Source of the DNA: an uncultured Marivita sp.
Lineage (GTDB): Bacteria; Pseudomonadota; Alphaproteobacteria; Rhodobacterales; Rhodobacteraceae
Direction: 5' to 3'
DNA length: 64,000 nucleotides
Assembly: GCF_947488135.1 (NCBI RefSeq)
Contig: NZ_CANKYW010000004.1
Span: 124,001 to 188,000 of the forward strand
The translations under genes were made by a program, and so were the position numbers. The notes beneath the pieces are model-generated. The model saw only the letters and a list, made by a program, of their open reading frames with translations, was not told where the DNA came from and did not search any database. Below, piece by piece: positions 1-8,860 of this stretch (position 1 is the first letter of the stretch; each line of letters opens with the position of its first letter).

Positions 1-9
1 ATCGGTCAT
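1..9 (-). CDS. 5' end of a gene leaving the window
   Basis: Only three codons are visible (ATG ACC GAT on the minus strand). A good Shine-Dalgarno, AAAGGAG, lies about six bases before the ATG, in the 19-bp gap after the lysE-like gene. The spacing suggests it is the next gene of the fabI-lysE operon. Nothing can be said about its product. Confidence 0.5.
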
Positions 10-28
10 GTTTGGCTCCTTTCGGGAA

Positions 29-631
29 TCAGCGGCCGAACAGCAGGCGCAGGCCGAGTGCGCCGAGGATCACGGAGGCGGCGCGGTCGATGAGGGGTTT
101 GAGGCGCAGGTATCCGGCACGGGCCGGTGCGCTGGACAAGCAGGCGGCGAAGAGTGTGTAGACCGCGACTTCGACGGCGAAGTGGTTGGCCACGATCAGG
201 GCCTTCGATCCAACGCTCAGGTCCGGCGGAAAGATCACGATAAGCACCGCGCCGGCAAAGAGGACGGATTTCGGATTGGCGAGGTTGACCAACAGGCCGC
301 CCAGAAACGCCCGTGCTCCGGGGTGCGCGCTATCGGAGACTGGCTTGCGGGCGTCGCGCCACAGCTGCACCGCTATCCAGATCAGGTAAAGCGCCCCCGC
401 GGTCTTGAGCGCGAGATAGGCCCAGGGAACCAGCGCGAAAACCGCATTGAGCCCCAAAAGCGCCGCCCCCGTCCAGAGCGCGGCCATCAGGCCAAGCCCT
501 GCGCCGGTGGTCACGCCCGTCCAGAATCCGCCCGCAACCGATTGGCGCAGCGCGTAGAGAAGCGCCGGGCCGGGGGCCGCCATCGCGGCCAGCAGAGTGA
601 GGTTGAAGGCGAGAAGCTGGGCCGTGGTCAC
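29..631 (-). CDS. LysE/RhtB family amino-acid exporter
   Basis: This 200-aa inner-membrane protein is built of about six hydrophobic helices. The N-terminal segment carries the family signature around APGPALLYALRQS, and the AxPGP-like turn sits at the end of helix 1. Members export amino acids or small metabolites; the substrate cannot be read from sequence. The start is GTG at 631, three bases after the fabI stop codon, so the gene is almost certainly cotranscribed with fabI. Length matches the family norm of about 205 aa. Family assignment is firm, substrate unknown. Confidence 0.85.
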   Translation of the reverse strand: MTTAQLLAFNLTLLAAMAAPGPALLYALRQSVAGGFWTGVTTGAGLGLMAALWTGAALLGLNAVFALVPWAYLALKTAGALYLIWIAVQLWRDARKPVSDSAHPGARAFLGGLLVNLANPKSVLFAGAVLIVIFPPDLSVGSKALIVANHFAVEVAVYTLFAACLSSAPARAGYLRLKPLIDRAASVILGALGLRLLFGR

Positions 632-634
632 GGC

Positions 635-1441
635 TTATTCCTTGCTCATGTCGGGCGCGTCGACCGCTTTCATCCCGACCACATGGTAGCCTGCATCGAC
701 GTGATGGGTTTCTCCGGTCACGCCCGAGCCGAGATCGGAGAGCAGGTAGAGGGCCGATTTGCCCACATCCTCGATCGTCACGTTGCGGCGCAAGGGCGAA
801 TTGTATTCGTTCCACTTCATGATGTAGCGGAAATCGCCGATGCCGCTGGCGGCCAGCGTCTTGATCGGACCTGCGGAGATGGCGTTGACGCGGATGCCGT
901 CTTTGCCGAGGTCTTCGGCAAGGTAGCGGACCGAGCTTTCCAGAGCGGCCTTTGCCACGCCCATCACATTATAATGCGGCATGATCCGTTCGGCTCCGTA
1001 ATAGGTCATGGTCAGAGCCGACCCGCCATGCGTCATCATCTTCTCGGCGCGCTGCATCACGGCGGTGAAGGAATAGACGGAGATATCCATCGTCATCATG
1101 AAATTGTCGCGGCTGGTATCGACGTATCGGCCGCGCAGTTCGCTTTTGTCGGAAAACCCGATGGCGTGGACGACGAAATCAAGGCTGTCCCAGCGGGTCT
1201 TCAACCCGTCAAAAAGCGAATCAATCGACGCCGCATCACTCACGTCACAGGGCAGGACGATGTCCGATCCCAGTTGCGCCGCCAATGGGTCGACGCGTTT
1301 TTTCAGCGCGTCGCCCTGGTAGGAAAAAGCAAGTTCCGCCCCGGCATCGCCAAGGGCTTTCGCGATCCCCCATGCGATGGATTTGTCATTGGCGAGGCCC
1401 ATGATAAGCCCGCGCTTTCCGGCCATTATTTCGCTTTTCAT
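635..1441 (-). CDS. fabI: enoyl-[acyl-carrier-protein] reductase (NADH) FabI
   Basis: FabI catalyses the last step of each fatty-acid elongation cycle, reducing trans-2-enoyl-ACP with NAD(P)H in the cytoplasm. The 268-aa protein begins with the divergent nucleotide-binding stretch GLANDKSIAWGIAKALGDAG typical of FabI. It has the catalytic Tyr-x6-Lys in YNVMGVAK, followed by RVNAISAGPIKTLAASGI, which fits FabI rather than other short-chain reductases. An AAGG lies nine bases before the ATG at 1441; an internal ATG at 1426 is the alternative start. It is first gene of the minus-strand operon with the LysE-like exporter and is divergent from pdxH. Confidence 0.97.
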   Translation of the reverse strand: MKSEIMAGKRGLIMGLANDKSIAWGIAKALGDAGAELAFSYQGDALKKRVDPLAAQLGSDIVLPCDVSDAASIDSLFDGLKTRWDSLDFVVHAIGFSDKSELRGRYVDTSRDNFMMTMDISVYSFTAVMQRAEKMMTHGGSALTMTYYGAERIMPHYNVMGVAKAALESSVRYLAEDLGKDGIRVNAISAGPIKTLAASGIGDFRYIMKWNEYNSPLRRNVTIEDVGKSALYLLSDLGSGVTGETHHVDAGYHVVGMKAVDAPDMSKE

Positions 1442-1609
1442 GCTGGCTTGCCTTCTCGCTGTTCAGGTCCACTTCGTTTAGGCGATGGACGCTGCTGCGG
1501 CAAGGCTGGTAATGTGGCGAGATTTGCTGCGTTTCGGAAGTGACACGACGTCGCTGTGGACAACCCCCTGGCCTCTCCGATACGGCGCTGCTTTCAGTAG
1601 GAGACTCTC

Positions 1610-2215
1610 ATGAGCGATCGTACGGGTATTTTTGCGGGCGATGACCCTTTCGAGATCGCGCGCAGCTGGCTGGCCGAGGCCGAAGGATCAGAGATCAACG
1701 ACCCCAACGCCATTGCTCTGTCGACGGTGGATCCGGATGGAATGCCAAACGTTCGGATGGTGCTGCTGAAAGAGGTCGAGGCGGATGCGTTCGTCTTCTA
1801 CACGAATTACGACAGTCGCAAGGGGCACGAGATCGACACGGCGGGCAAGGCGGCCTTCGTCATGCATTGGAAATCGCTGCACCGGCAAATCCGGGTTCGG
1901 GGGACCGTCACCCGCGAGGATGGCGAGAAGGCGGATGCCTACTATGCATCGCGGTCTTTGAAGAGCCGTTTGGGGGCGTGGGCCTCGAAGCAGTCGCAGC
2001 CTCTGGGTTCGCGGACAGAGCTGATGGCCGAGGTTGCAAAGCTGACCGCCAAGCTTGGGCCGAACCCGGCGCGACCGCCGTTTTGGGGTGGGTTTCGCAT
2101 CCACCCGACCGAGATCGAGTTCTGGGCCGATGGTGCGTTCAGGTTACACGATCGGTTCCGTTGGGAAAGAAAAGGTAACGAAAAAACATGGGAAATCAGT
2201 CGGCTGAACCCCTGA
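1610..2215 (+). CDS. pdxH: pyridoxamine 5'-phosphate oxidase
   Basis: PdxH oxidises pyridoxamine or pyridoxine 5'-phosphate to pyridoxal 5'-phosphate using FMN and O2, the final step and salvage route of vitamin B6 synthesis. The 201-aa length is typical. Family features are visible in order: the substrate/FMN region [24 protein letters not shown], the dimer-interface segment around [14 protein letters not shown], and the C-terminal WRLSRLNP-type end, here WEISRLNP. The ATG at 1610 is preceded by AGGAG at good spacing. It is divergent from fabI across 168 bp that must hold both promoters. Confidence 0.96.
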   Translation: MSDRTGIFAGDDPFEIARSWLAEAEGSEINDPNAIALSTVDPDGMPNVRMVLLKEVEADAFVFYTNYDSRKGHEIDTAGKAAFVMHWKSLHRQIRVRGTVTREDGEKADAYYASRSLKSRLGAWASKQSQPLGSRTELMAEVAKLTAKLGPNPARPPFWGGFRIHPTEIEFWADGAFRLHDRFRWERKGNEKTWEISRLNP

Positions 2216-2304
2216 CACTCACGTGACGTGAATTGTGGGGTTAAAATTCCGGCTTTGTTTCCTTATTGTTTGTGCTTGCAAACCGTGGTTGGGACACCAA
2301 GACT

Positions 2305-2859
2305 ATGGACGGGAATTTGAAGTTGGAAGTGAACGTGGAAAACTCACGAAAGCCTGACACGCGTGTTTCAGGTCACGTGAAATGGTTTGATCCTGCCAAG
2401 GGGTTCGGGTTCCTTGTTTCGGACGAGGGTGGCCCGGACATTCTGTTGCATGCGAATGTTCTGCGGAATTACGGCCAAGGGTCTGTCGCGGACGGATCGC
2501 GGATCAGTGTCGTCGTTCAGGGCACGAGTCGGGGCCTTCAGGCCGTCGAGGTCATCGAAATCTCGCCGCCGGACCATTCTGACGCGGCGCCGCTGGAGGA
2601 GTTCACCGGCGTGTCGCCAGAAGAAATCGCGGCGGCTCCGCTTCAACCGGCGCGGGTCAAGTGGTTCGACAAGGCCAAGGGGTTCGGCTTTGCCAATGTC
2701 TATGGCCAGCCGGAAGACATCTTTATCCATGTCGAAGTCTTGCGCCGCTCCGGTCTTTCGGATTTGTTCCCGGGCGAAGCTCTGGCGCTGCGATCCATCG
2801 AAAGCAGTCGCGGGCGCATGGCGGTAGAGGTGCTCGCATGGGAAAGTGGTTTGGCCTGA
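2305..2859 (+). CDS. double cold-shock-domain protein
   Basis: Two cold-shock domains are joined by an acidic linker. The first begins VSGHVKWFDPAKGFGFLVSD and the second ARVKWFDKAKGFGFANVYG; both keep the KGFGF RNP-1 motif and a DI(L/F)xH RNP-2-like strand, so both should bind single-stranded nucleic acid. At about 184 aa it is the two-domain form common in Alphaproteobacteria, not the 70-aa CspA form. The start is uncertain: the open frame extends to a TTG at 2266, ATG 2305 is the first ATG, and GTG codons at 2329 and 2335 are possible. No strong ribosome-binding site settles it. It overlaps the next gene by 22 bp. Confidence 0.88.
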   Translation: MDGNLKLEVNVENSRKPDTRVSGHVKWFDPAKGFGFLVSDEGGPDILLHANVLRNYGQGSVADGSRISVVVQGTSRGLQAVEVIEISPPDHSDAAPLEEFTGVSPEEIAAAPLQPARVKWFDKAKGFGFANVYGQPEDIFIHVEVLRRSGLSDLFPGEALALRSIESSRGRMAVEVLAWESGLA

Positions 2860-3314
2860 GCGCAGTTGTTGCGTTTGTCGCAACACAGACGATTGCGGCG
2901 GAGACCTGCCAAGACGATACCGTTTTTCTCAGAGGCGATTGGGGCAGCGCGCGGTTTGCCGTCGACGTCGCTGATACACCCGAAGAGCGCAGCCAGGGTT
3001 TGATGTTCGTCGAGTCGATGCCGACCATGAGCGGCATGCTTTTCGTCTACGAGCGCGAACAGCGCGTGTCGTTCTGGATGAAGAACACGCTCATTCCCTT
3101 GGACATGATCTTTGCGGACAGAGCGGGCGTTGTGCAGCGCGTCCACGAAAACGCTGAGCCGGGAGATGTGACCAGCATTCCCGGGGGGGACGATATCCAG
3201 TTCGTGCTTGAGATCAACGGCGGCATGGCGCGTCGGCTTGGCATCGATGCCGGCACGGAAATGCGGCATCCGGCCATCCCGGACGAAACCGCGAGCTGGG
3301 CCTGCGCGTCTTGA
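2838..3314 (+). CDS. secreted DUF192 family protein
   Basis: This 158-aa protein has an N-terminal signal peptide (GLSAVVAFVATQTIAA, cleavage expected near residue 22) followed by a DUF192 domain. Conserved blocks RSQGLMFV, MLFVYE and VSFWMKNTLIPLDMIF are present. Homologues are small exported proteins of unknown biochemical role. The upstream frame is open to 2661, but that part lies inside the cold-shock gene, so ATG 2838 is chosen; the 22-bp overlap implies translational coupling. A short GCGG-A6-CCGC-TTTT hairpin at about 3319-3338 may end the transcript. Confidence 0.87.
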   Translation: MGKWFGLSAVVAFVATQTIAAETCQDDTVFLRGDWGSARFAVDVADTPEERSQGLMFVESMPTMSGMLFVYEREQRVSFWMKNTLIPLDMIFADRAGVVQRVHENAEPGDVTSIPGGDDIQFVLEINGGMARRLGIDAGTEMRHPAIPDETASWACAS

Positions 3315-3372
3315 TCCGCGCGGAAAAAACCGCTTTTCAATTGGCGTCGTCACCGCTAAACGACGCCTCAGT

Positions 3373-3449
3373 CGGGGCGTAGCGCAGCCTGGTAGCGCGA
3401 CGGTTTTGGGTACCGTAGGTCGCAAGTTCGAATCTTGCCGTCCCGACCA
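3373..3449 (+). tRNA. tRNA-Pro (anticodon UGG)
   Basis: A full cloverleaf can be folded. The acceptor stem CGGGGCG pairs with CGTCCCG with one G-U. The anticodon stem ACGGT/ACCGT encloses the loop TTTGGGT with anticodon TGG. The T-loop is TTCGAAT and CCA is encoded at 3447-3449, giving 77 nt including CCA. It lies just downstream of the DUF192 gene on the same strand. Confidence 0.97.
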
Positions 3450-3616
3450 TTTCAAAGTCTGCCTTCATCTCTCTAGCCGCGGTGTTCCTGTGCTCCGGCC
3501 AAGCTGGGCTTGCGGCGTGTGATGCAGGTCACATTCTTCAGGCAAGCGGGATTCGCCGGGCGGTGATCTGGATCGACTCGGACCTTCATCTTCGGTTCAA
3601 CGAGCCCGTGAATACC

Positions 3617-3668
3617 TGTGGATAACTTTCTGTGAGGGCAGGAAATTCTTATCCTCCGCTTATCCACA
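3617..3668. promoter_or_regulatory. pair of inverted perfect DnaA boxes upstream of nrdJ
   Basis: Two exact 9-mer DnaA boxes (TTATCCACA) lie in opposite orientation, at 3617-3625 (minus) and 3660-3668 (plus). A degenerate copy, CCATCCACA, follows at 3683. They sit about 300 bp before the ribonucleotide reductase gene, between tRNA-Pro and nrdJ. DnaA control of RNR genes is established for nrdAB in E. coli, so a link between replication initiation and dNTP supply is plausible here. The boxes are seen directly; function is inferred. Confidence 0.6.
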
Positions 3669-3781
3669 GGGTTCTCCCGACACCATCCACAGTTGAATCA
3701 CCACCCGTAGTGTCTTGTCTGCCGGTCAACCCAAAATCTATGACGAATTCTTAAAAAAACGTATTGACGACTCTGTGAGAT

Positions 3782-3829
3782 ATCCGTCAGTTTGTGCGGG
3801 TCGGTGCGATCAACCACAACATATAGTGT
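3782..3829 (+). promoter_or_regulatory. NrdR-like box(es) upstream of nrdJ
   Basis: The 16-mer CCACAACATATAGTGT at 3814-3829 matches the NrdR consensus acaCwAtATaTwGtgt at 14 of 16 positions by hand alignment. A much weaker half-conserved copy lies 32 bp upstream (3782-3797, keeping TTTGTG), which is one of the usual box-to-box distances. NrdR represses RNR genes according to nucleotide state. The remainder of 3450-3974 holds no gene that I can support. Confidence 0.6.
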
Positions 3830-3974
3830 TTGCGCCGACATCAGGGACGGGACTACCGGATACAAGCTTTGAGGCGCTTGTCTGCGTGCATCTGTACGCA
3901 GACCCGGAATTTTCGTGCCTATCGGGGCCTCGACGGGGCCATGGGGTAGACATTGATATAAAGAGACCGGTGCG

Positions 3975-6900
3975 ATGAAAATCGAAAGAAAATTTACCAA
4001 ATCTGGGCAGGATGCATATGCGGGGATCGAGTTCGTCTCGACCACCTCTGAAATTCGGAACCCCGATGGGTCCGTTGTTTTCAAGCTGGACAATGTTGAG
4101 GTTCCGGCCAGCTGGAGCCAGGTCGCCAGCGACGTCATCGCACAAAAATATTTCCGCAAGGCTGGCGTTCCGACGGCGCTGAAGAAGATCAAGGAAAAGG
4201 ACGTGCCCAGCTTCCTGTGGCGCTCCGTTCCCGAAACCGAGGACACGCCGCGCACCGGTGAGGCGTCCTCGAAGCAGGTCTTCGACCGTCTTGCGGGTGC
4301 CTGGACCTATTGGGGCTGGAAGGGCGGCTACTTCACAACCGAAGAAGACGCGCAAGCCTATTTCGACGAAATGCGCTACATGCTGGCCACACAGAAGGCG
4401 GCGCCGAACAGCCCCCAGTGGTTCAACACCGGTCTGCACTGGGCCTATGGCATCGACGGGCCAAGCCAGGGTCACTTCTATGTGGACTACAAGACGGGTG
4501 AGCTGACCAAGTCGTCTTCGGCCTACGAGCACCCGCAGCCCCACGCGTGCTTCATCCAGTCCGTCGCTGATGATCTGGTCGGCGATGGTGGCATCATGGA
4601 TCTCTGGGTCCGCGAGGCGCGCCTGTTCAAGTATGGCTCCGGCACCGGCACGAACTTCAGCTCGCTCCGCGCGGCGAATGAGCCGCTGTCGGGTGGCGGC
4701 AAATCCTCGGGCCTTATGGGTTTCCTCAAGATCGGCGACCGGGCGGCGGGCGCGATTAAATCGGGCGGCACCACGCGCCGTGCGGCCAAGATGGTGATCT
4801 GCGATGCCGACCACCCGGATATCGAGGAATTCATCAACTGGAAGGTCAAGGAAGAGCAGAAGGTCGCCAGCATCGTCGCCGGATCGAAGATGCACGAGAA
4901 GATGCTGAACGCGATCTTCAAGGCGATCGGCACCTGGGACGGGGCGGTTGAAGACGCCTATGACCCCAAAAAGAACGACAGCCTGAAGGCGGCGATCCGC
5001 GCGGCCAAGGGTGTGATGATCCCCGAGACCTACATCAAGCGCGTGCTGGATTACGCGCGTCAGGGTTATAGCAGCATCGAATTCCCGACCTATGACACCG
5101 ACTGGGATAGCGAAGCCTACGCATCCGTGTCTGGCCAGAACTCGAACAACTCCATCCGCGTCACCAACGCGTTCCTTCAGGCGGTCAAGGACGATGCCGA
5201 TTGGGAATTGATCCGCCGCACCGATGGCAGCGTCGCCAAGACGATCAAGGCGCGCGACCTGTGGGAAGACGTGGGCCACGCGGCCTGGGCCTGTGCCGAT
5301 CCCGGCATCCAGTTCCACACCACCGTCAACGAATGGCACACCTGCCCGGCGGATGGCGAAATTCGCGGCTCGAACCCGTGTTCGGAATATATGTTCCTGG
5401 ACGACACGGCCTGTAACCTCGCATCGATGAACCTGCTGACCTTCCTCAAGGACGGCGAGTTCCAGTCCGAAGACTACATGCACGCAACACGGCTGTGGAC
5501 GCTGACGCTGGAAATCTCGGTGATGATGGCGCAGTTCCCGTCCAAGGAAATCGCGCAGCGGTCCTATGACTTCCGCACGCTGGGTCTGGGCTATGCCAAT
5601 ATCGGCGGGTTGCTGATGAACCTCGGCTACAGCTACGACAGCGACGAGGGCCGCGCGCTCTGCGGTGCGTTGACCGCGATCATGACGGGCGTGTCCTACG
5701 CCACCTCTGCCGAGATCGCCGGAGAATTGGGCCCGTTCCCGGGCTACAAGAAGAACGCCGACCATATGCTCCGCGTGATCCGCAACCACCGCAACGCCGC
5801 CTATGGCGCGACGGACGGGTACGAAGAGCTTTCGGTCAAGCCGGTGGCGCTCGACCATGCCAATTGCCCGGACAGCCGCCTGGTCGATCTGGCGATGGCA
5901 AGCTGGGACGAGGCGCTGCGCCTCGGTGAAAAGCACGGTTACCGCAACGCTCAGGCCACGGTGATCGCGCCCACCGGCACCATCGGTCTGGTCATGGATT
6001 GCGACACCACCGGGATCGAACCGGACTTCGCACTGGTGAAGTTCAAGAAGCTGGCCGGCGGCGGTTACTTCAAGATCATCAACCAGTCGGTGCCTGCGGC
6101 GCTCGAAAAGCTCGGCTACGGCAGCGCACAGATCGAAGAGATCGTGTCCTACGCGGTGGGCCACGGCACCATCGGCAACGCACCTTCGATCAACCACACG
6201 TCGCTGGCCGGTCACGGCTTTGGCCCGGCGCAGCTCGACAAGATCGAGGGCGCGCTGGCTTCGGCCTTCGACATCCGCTTCGTCTTCAACCAGTGGACGC
6301 TGGGCGAAGAGTTCTGCCGCGAAGTGCTTGGCATTCCGCAGGAAAAGCTGAACGATCCCACCTTCGACCTGCTGCGTCACCTGGGCTTCACCAAAGCCGA
6401 GATCGAAGCCGCAAACGATCATGTCTGCGGAACGATGACGCTGGAAGGCGCACCGCATCTGAAGGTCGAACACTACCCGGTCTTCGATTGCGCCAATCCC
6501 TGTGGCAAGAAGGGCAAGCGGTTCCTGTCGGTGCAGTCGCACATCACCATGATGGCAGCGGCACAGAGCTTCATCTCGGGGGCGATCTCCAAGACGATCA
6601 ACATGCCGAATGACGCGACCATCGAGGATTGCCAGAAGGCCTACGAGCTGAGCTGGTCGCTGGGCACCAAGGCCAACGCGCTCTACCGTGACGGCTCCAA
6701 ACTGTCGCAGCCACTCGCGGCAGCCCTTGTCGAAGACGACGAGGACGCGCAGGAGGTGCTGGAATCCGGCTCCATGACCGAAAAGGCGCAGGTGCTGGCC
6801 GAGAAGATCGTCGAAAAGGTGGTCATCAAGGAAATCCAGAAATCGCACCGCGAAAAGATGCCCGAGCGCCGCAAGGGCTATACCCAGAAAGCCATCGTCG

Positions 6901-7643
6901 GCGGGCACAAGGTGTACCTGCGCACTGGCGAATACGAAGACGGCTCTCTGGGCGAGATCTTCATCGACATGCACAAGGAAGGAGCGGGCTTCCGCGCCAT
7001 GATGAACAACTTTGCCATCGCGGTATCGGTTGGTCTTCAGTACGGCGTTCCGCTGGAAGAGTTCGTCGATGCCTTCACCTTCACCAAATTCGAACCGGCG
7101 GGCATGGTGCAGGGCAATGACAGCATCAAGAACGCGACCTCGATCCTCGACTACATCTTCCGCGAACTCGCTGTCAGCTATCTCGACCGCACCGATCTGG
7201 CCCATGTGAAGCCCGAAGGCGCCAGCTTCGACGATCTGGGCCGGGGCGAGGAAGAGGGCGTGTCGAACGTGCGCGAGCTTTCGGAAACCGCCGCGTCGCG
7301 GTCGCTCGAAGTGCTGAAGCAGATCAGCTCCACCGGCTACCTGCGCAAGCGTCTGCCACAAGAACTGATCGTGTTGCAGGGCGGACAGGCCGGGGCGGTC
7401 GCGTTCGGCGGCGGTGCCGATCCGGTGACTGCGCTCAACACGCTGGTGCCCGAAACCGGCGGGGTCGCGGTCGCGACGCAGACCACCAGCACCTCCTCGA
7501 CCACCGCCATGACGGCGGTGACGCGGGCCAAGATGCAGGGCTACGAAGGCGAGGCCTGCGGCGATTGCGGCAACTACACGCTGGTGCGCAACGGCACCTG
7601 CATGAAGTGCAACACCTGCGGTGGGACGTCTGGGTGTAGCTGA
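3975..7643 (+). CDS. nrdJ: adenosylcobalamin-dependent (class II) ribonucleotide reductase
   Basis: NrdJ makes deoxyribonucleotides with a radical generated from coenzyme B12, without needing oxygen. The 1222-aa length fits the large alphaproteobacterial type. Visible motifs: [10 protein letters not shown] (144-153); Cys192 in ACFIQSV; the radical-site motif N467-P-C469-S-E471; Cys480 in ACNLASMNL; and the phosphate-binding stretch APTGTIG. The C-terminal tail (1195-1222) has six cysteines in a zinc-ribbon arrangement and probably delivers reducing equivalents. The gene stands alone, followed by a strong terminator. The DnaA and NrdR sites upstream suggest control by replication and nucleotide state. 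The long antisense open frame across it is a shadow. Confidence 0.97.
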   Translation: MKIERKFTKSGQDAYAGIEFVSTTSEIRNPDGSVVFKLDNVEVPASWSQVASDVIAQKYFRKAGVPTALKKIKEKDVPSFLWRSVPETEDTPRTGEASSKQVFDRLAGAWTYWGWKGGYFTTEEDAQAYFDEMRYMLATQKAAPNSPQWFNTGLHWAYGIDGPSQGHFYVDYKTGELTKSSSAYEHPQPHACFIQSVADDLVGDGGIMDLWVREARLFKYGSGTGTNFSSLRAANEPLSGGGKSSGLMGFLKIGDRAAGAIKSGGTTRRAAKMVICDADHPDIEEFINWKVKEEQKVASIVAGSKMHEKMLNAIFKAIGTWDGAVEDAYDPKKNDSLKAAIRAAKGVMIPETYIKRVLDYARQGYSSIEFPTYDTDWDSEAYASVSGQNSNNSIRVTNAFLQAVKDDADWELIRRTDGSVAKTIKARDLWEDVGHAAWACADPGIQFHTTVNEWHTCPADGEIRGSNPCSEYMFLDDTACNLASMNLLTFLKDGEFQSEDYMHATRLWTLTLEISVMMAQFPSKEIAQRSYDFRTLGLGYANIGGLLMNLGYSYDSDEGRALCGALTAIMTGVSYATSAEIAGELGPFPGYKKNADHMLRVIRNHRNAAYGATDGYEELSVKPVALDHANCPDSRLVDLAMASWDEALRLGEKHGYRNAQATVIAPTGTIGLVMDCDTTGIEPDFALVKFKKLAGGGYFKIINQSVPAALEKLGYGSAQIEEIVSYAVGHGTIGNAPSINHTSLAGHGFGPAQLDKIEGALASAFDIRFVFNQWTLGEEFCREVLGIPQEKLNDPTFDLLRHLGFTKAEIEAANDHVCGTMTLEGAPHLKVEHYPVFDCANPCGKKGKRFLSVQSHITMMAAAQSFISGAISKTINMPNDATIEDCQKAYELSWSLGTKANALYRDGSKLSQPLAAALVEDDEDAQEVLESGSMTEKAQVLAEKIVEKVVIKEIQKSHREKMPERRKGYTQKAIVGGHKVYLRTGEYEDGSLGEIFIDMHKEGAGFRAMMNNFAIAVSVGLQYGVPLEEFVDAFTFTKFEPAGMVQGNDSIKNATSILDYIFRELAVSYLDRTDLAHVKPEGASFDDLGRGEEEGVSNVRELSETAASRSLEVLKQISSTGYLRKRLPQELIVLQGGQAGAVAFGGGADPVTALNTLVPETGGVAVATQTTSTSSTTAMTAVTRAKMQGYEGEACGDCGNYTLVRNGTCMKCNTCGGTSGCS

Positions 7644-7749
7644 GCCCTAACCAGTCACGAGGCGGGTGCGCCCGCCTCTGACGCGCGTCAGGCCGCAGGC
7701 AAGATTATTCCGAGCGGTGAACAAATGGGAGCTTGACGAGCGAAACTCG

Positions 7750-7778
7750 AAAGGGGGCCACTGCGGCCCCCTTTTTTT
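7750..7778 (+). terminator. rho-independent terminator of nrdJ
   Basis: A ten-base stem, AAAGGGGGCC / GGCCCCCTTT, with a five-base loop is followed at once by a run of T to 7778. It lies about 110 bp after the nrdJ stop codon. Confidence 0.9.
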
Positions 7779-7837
7779 GCGCTTCTTTGGGCTGAAAATA
7801 CCTCGGGGGAGGCCGAAGGCCGGGGGCAGAGCCCCTT

Positions 7838-8296
7838 TCAGAACACTGTCGTGATCCCCAAAGCGTCCCGCAACCGGGTCCGGGCGCGGGCCAGCCGGGA
7901 CATGATCGTTCCCACGGGGACCTCCATTTCCTCCGCCAGTTCAGACGGGGTCACGCCCTCGTAGGCCACGCGCCGCAAGAGCGCCCGGTCGGATGTGGGC
8001 AGCGCCTCGAGCTTGCCCAGCACCTGGGAACAGAAGCAGGCCAGCGCCGCATCCTCGACCTGGGGTTCGAAGTCCTCCTCCATCGGGGTTTCTCGGGCCG
8101 CGAATTTGGCGCGGCTTGCGGCGGCGTGGCGCAGGGCCGTCATCATATAGGGAAGGGGCCGGGAAATCCTGGCCCCGATCGCTTCGCGTTCCAGCATGGC
8201 AAGGCACACCTCGTGGCAGAGGTCCTCGGCATCCTGGGGGCTGCGCGACAGGCGTCGGGCTCGGGCGCGCAGGCGGGGAAGATGATGTGTATCCAT
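7838..8296 (-). CDS. ECF-type RNA polymerase sigma factor
   Basis: A short sigma factor of about 152 aa. Region 2 is ARRLSRSPQDAEDLCHEVCL. Region 4 runs from LPTSDRALLRRVAYEG to TIMSRLARARTRL, a typical sigma-70 region 4 helix-turn-helix with the variant GTIMSRL in place of GTVKSRL. The frame is open to 8479, but ATG 8296 gives the usual ECF N-terminus; there is no convincing Shine-Dalgarno, so the start is moderate. No anti-sigma gene is adjacent. The divergent neighbour is a secreted EF-hand protein, a candidate target. Confidence 0.85.
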   Translation of the reverse strand: MDTHHLPRLRARARRLSRSPQDAEDLCHEVCLAMLEREAIGARISRPLPYMMTALRHAAASRAKFAARETPMEEDFEPQVEDAALACFCSQVLGKLEALPTSDRALLRRVAYEGVTPSELAEEMEVPVGTIMSRLARARTRLRDALGITTVF

Positions 8297-8521
8297 GCCC
8301 ACAGGTATGACAGCGGGAAAATCCCCGACCAGCCCGGGGGTTTCCGCCGATGGCGGAACGCGGCCCATTTTGCGCGGCGGATTGCGCAGCGACTGGGCCG
8401 TTTTGGGCAGGTCGGCGCCGCTGCGGCCACCCCCCGGGACGCCGGACAGGCTTTCCGCCTCATACCTCGTGAAGGCCACACGAAGTGGCGCTTCGCATAC
8501 AGGACTTAATGGGAGACCAAT

Positions 8522-8773
8522 ATGACACTCACTCTGACCCGACTGATCGCTGCCGGCCTCGTCACGCTGCCGATGGCCGCAATGGCCGCAGACTACATGG
8601 CTGCAGACGCCAATCAGGACGGCATGCTGTCACTCGAGGAGGTGCAAACCATCCTGCCCGAAGTGACGACCGACACGTTCATGGCGGTGGACACCGATGG
8701 GGACGGTCTTGTGAACGCGGACGAACTGGCCGTGGCGCAGACCGAAGGGTTGATGCCCGAAGCGGACAGCTAA
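8522..8773 (+). CDS. small exported EF-hand calcium-binding protein
   Basis: An 83-aa protein with a signal peptide (TLTLTRLIAAGLVTLPMAAMAA, cleavage near residue 23). The mature part is little more than two EF-hand loops: residues 29-40 (DANQDGMLSLEE) and 57-68 (DTDGDGLVNADE), both with Asp at position 1 and Glu at position 12, so both should bind Ca2+ in the periplasm. GGGAG precedes the ATG. It is divergent from the ECF sigma gene. A small hairpin with TTTT at about 8814-8832 may terminate it. Role unknown. Confidence 0.85.
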   Translation: MTLTLTRLIAAGLVTLPMAAMAADYMAADANQDGMLSLEEVQTILPEVTTDTFMAVDTDGDGLVNADELAVAQTEGLMPEADS

Positions 8774-8860
8774 GGCGTCCTCCCGGTGCGCGGCCCATAT
8801 TGGGTCGCGCATCAAACTCTTTGAAGAGTTTTATGAAATCTTTACAATAATTTCAGATGC

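Noticed and set aside
8-1543. 511-aa plus-strand open frame
   Set aside because: It runs antisense across the LysE-like gene and fabI, which carry clear family motifs; its own translation has no protein-like pattern.
3617-3691. DnaA boxes as the chromosomal origin
   Set aside because: Only two perfect boxes, no A+T-rich unwinding tract beside them and none of the usual origin-linked genes nearby. A promoter-control role for nrdJ is simpler.
3810-7361. 1183-aa minus-strand open frame
   Set aside because: Complete shadow of nrdJ on the other strand. Arg/His/Gly/Ala-rich composition is what high-G+C antisense frames give.
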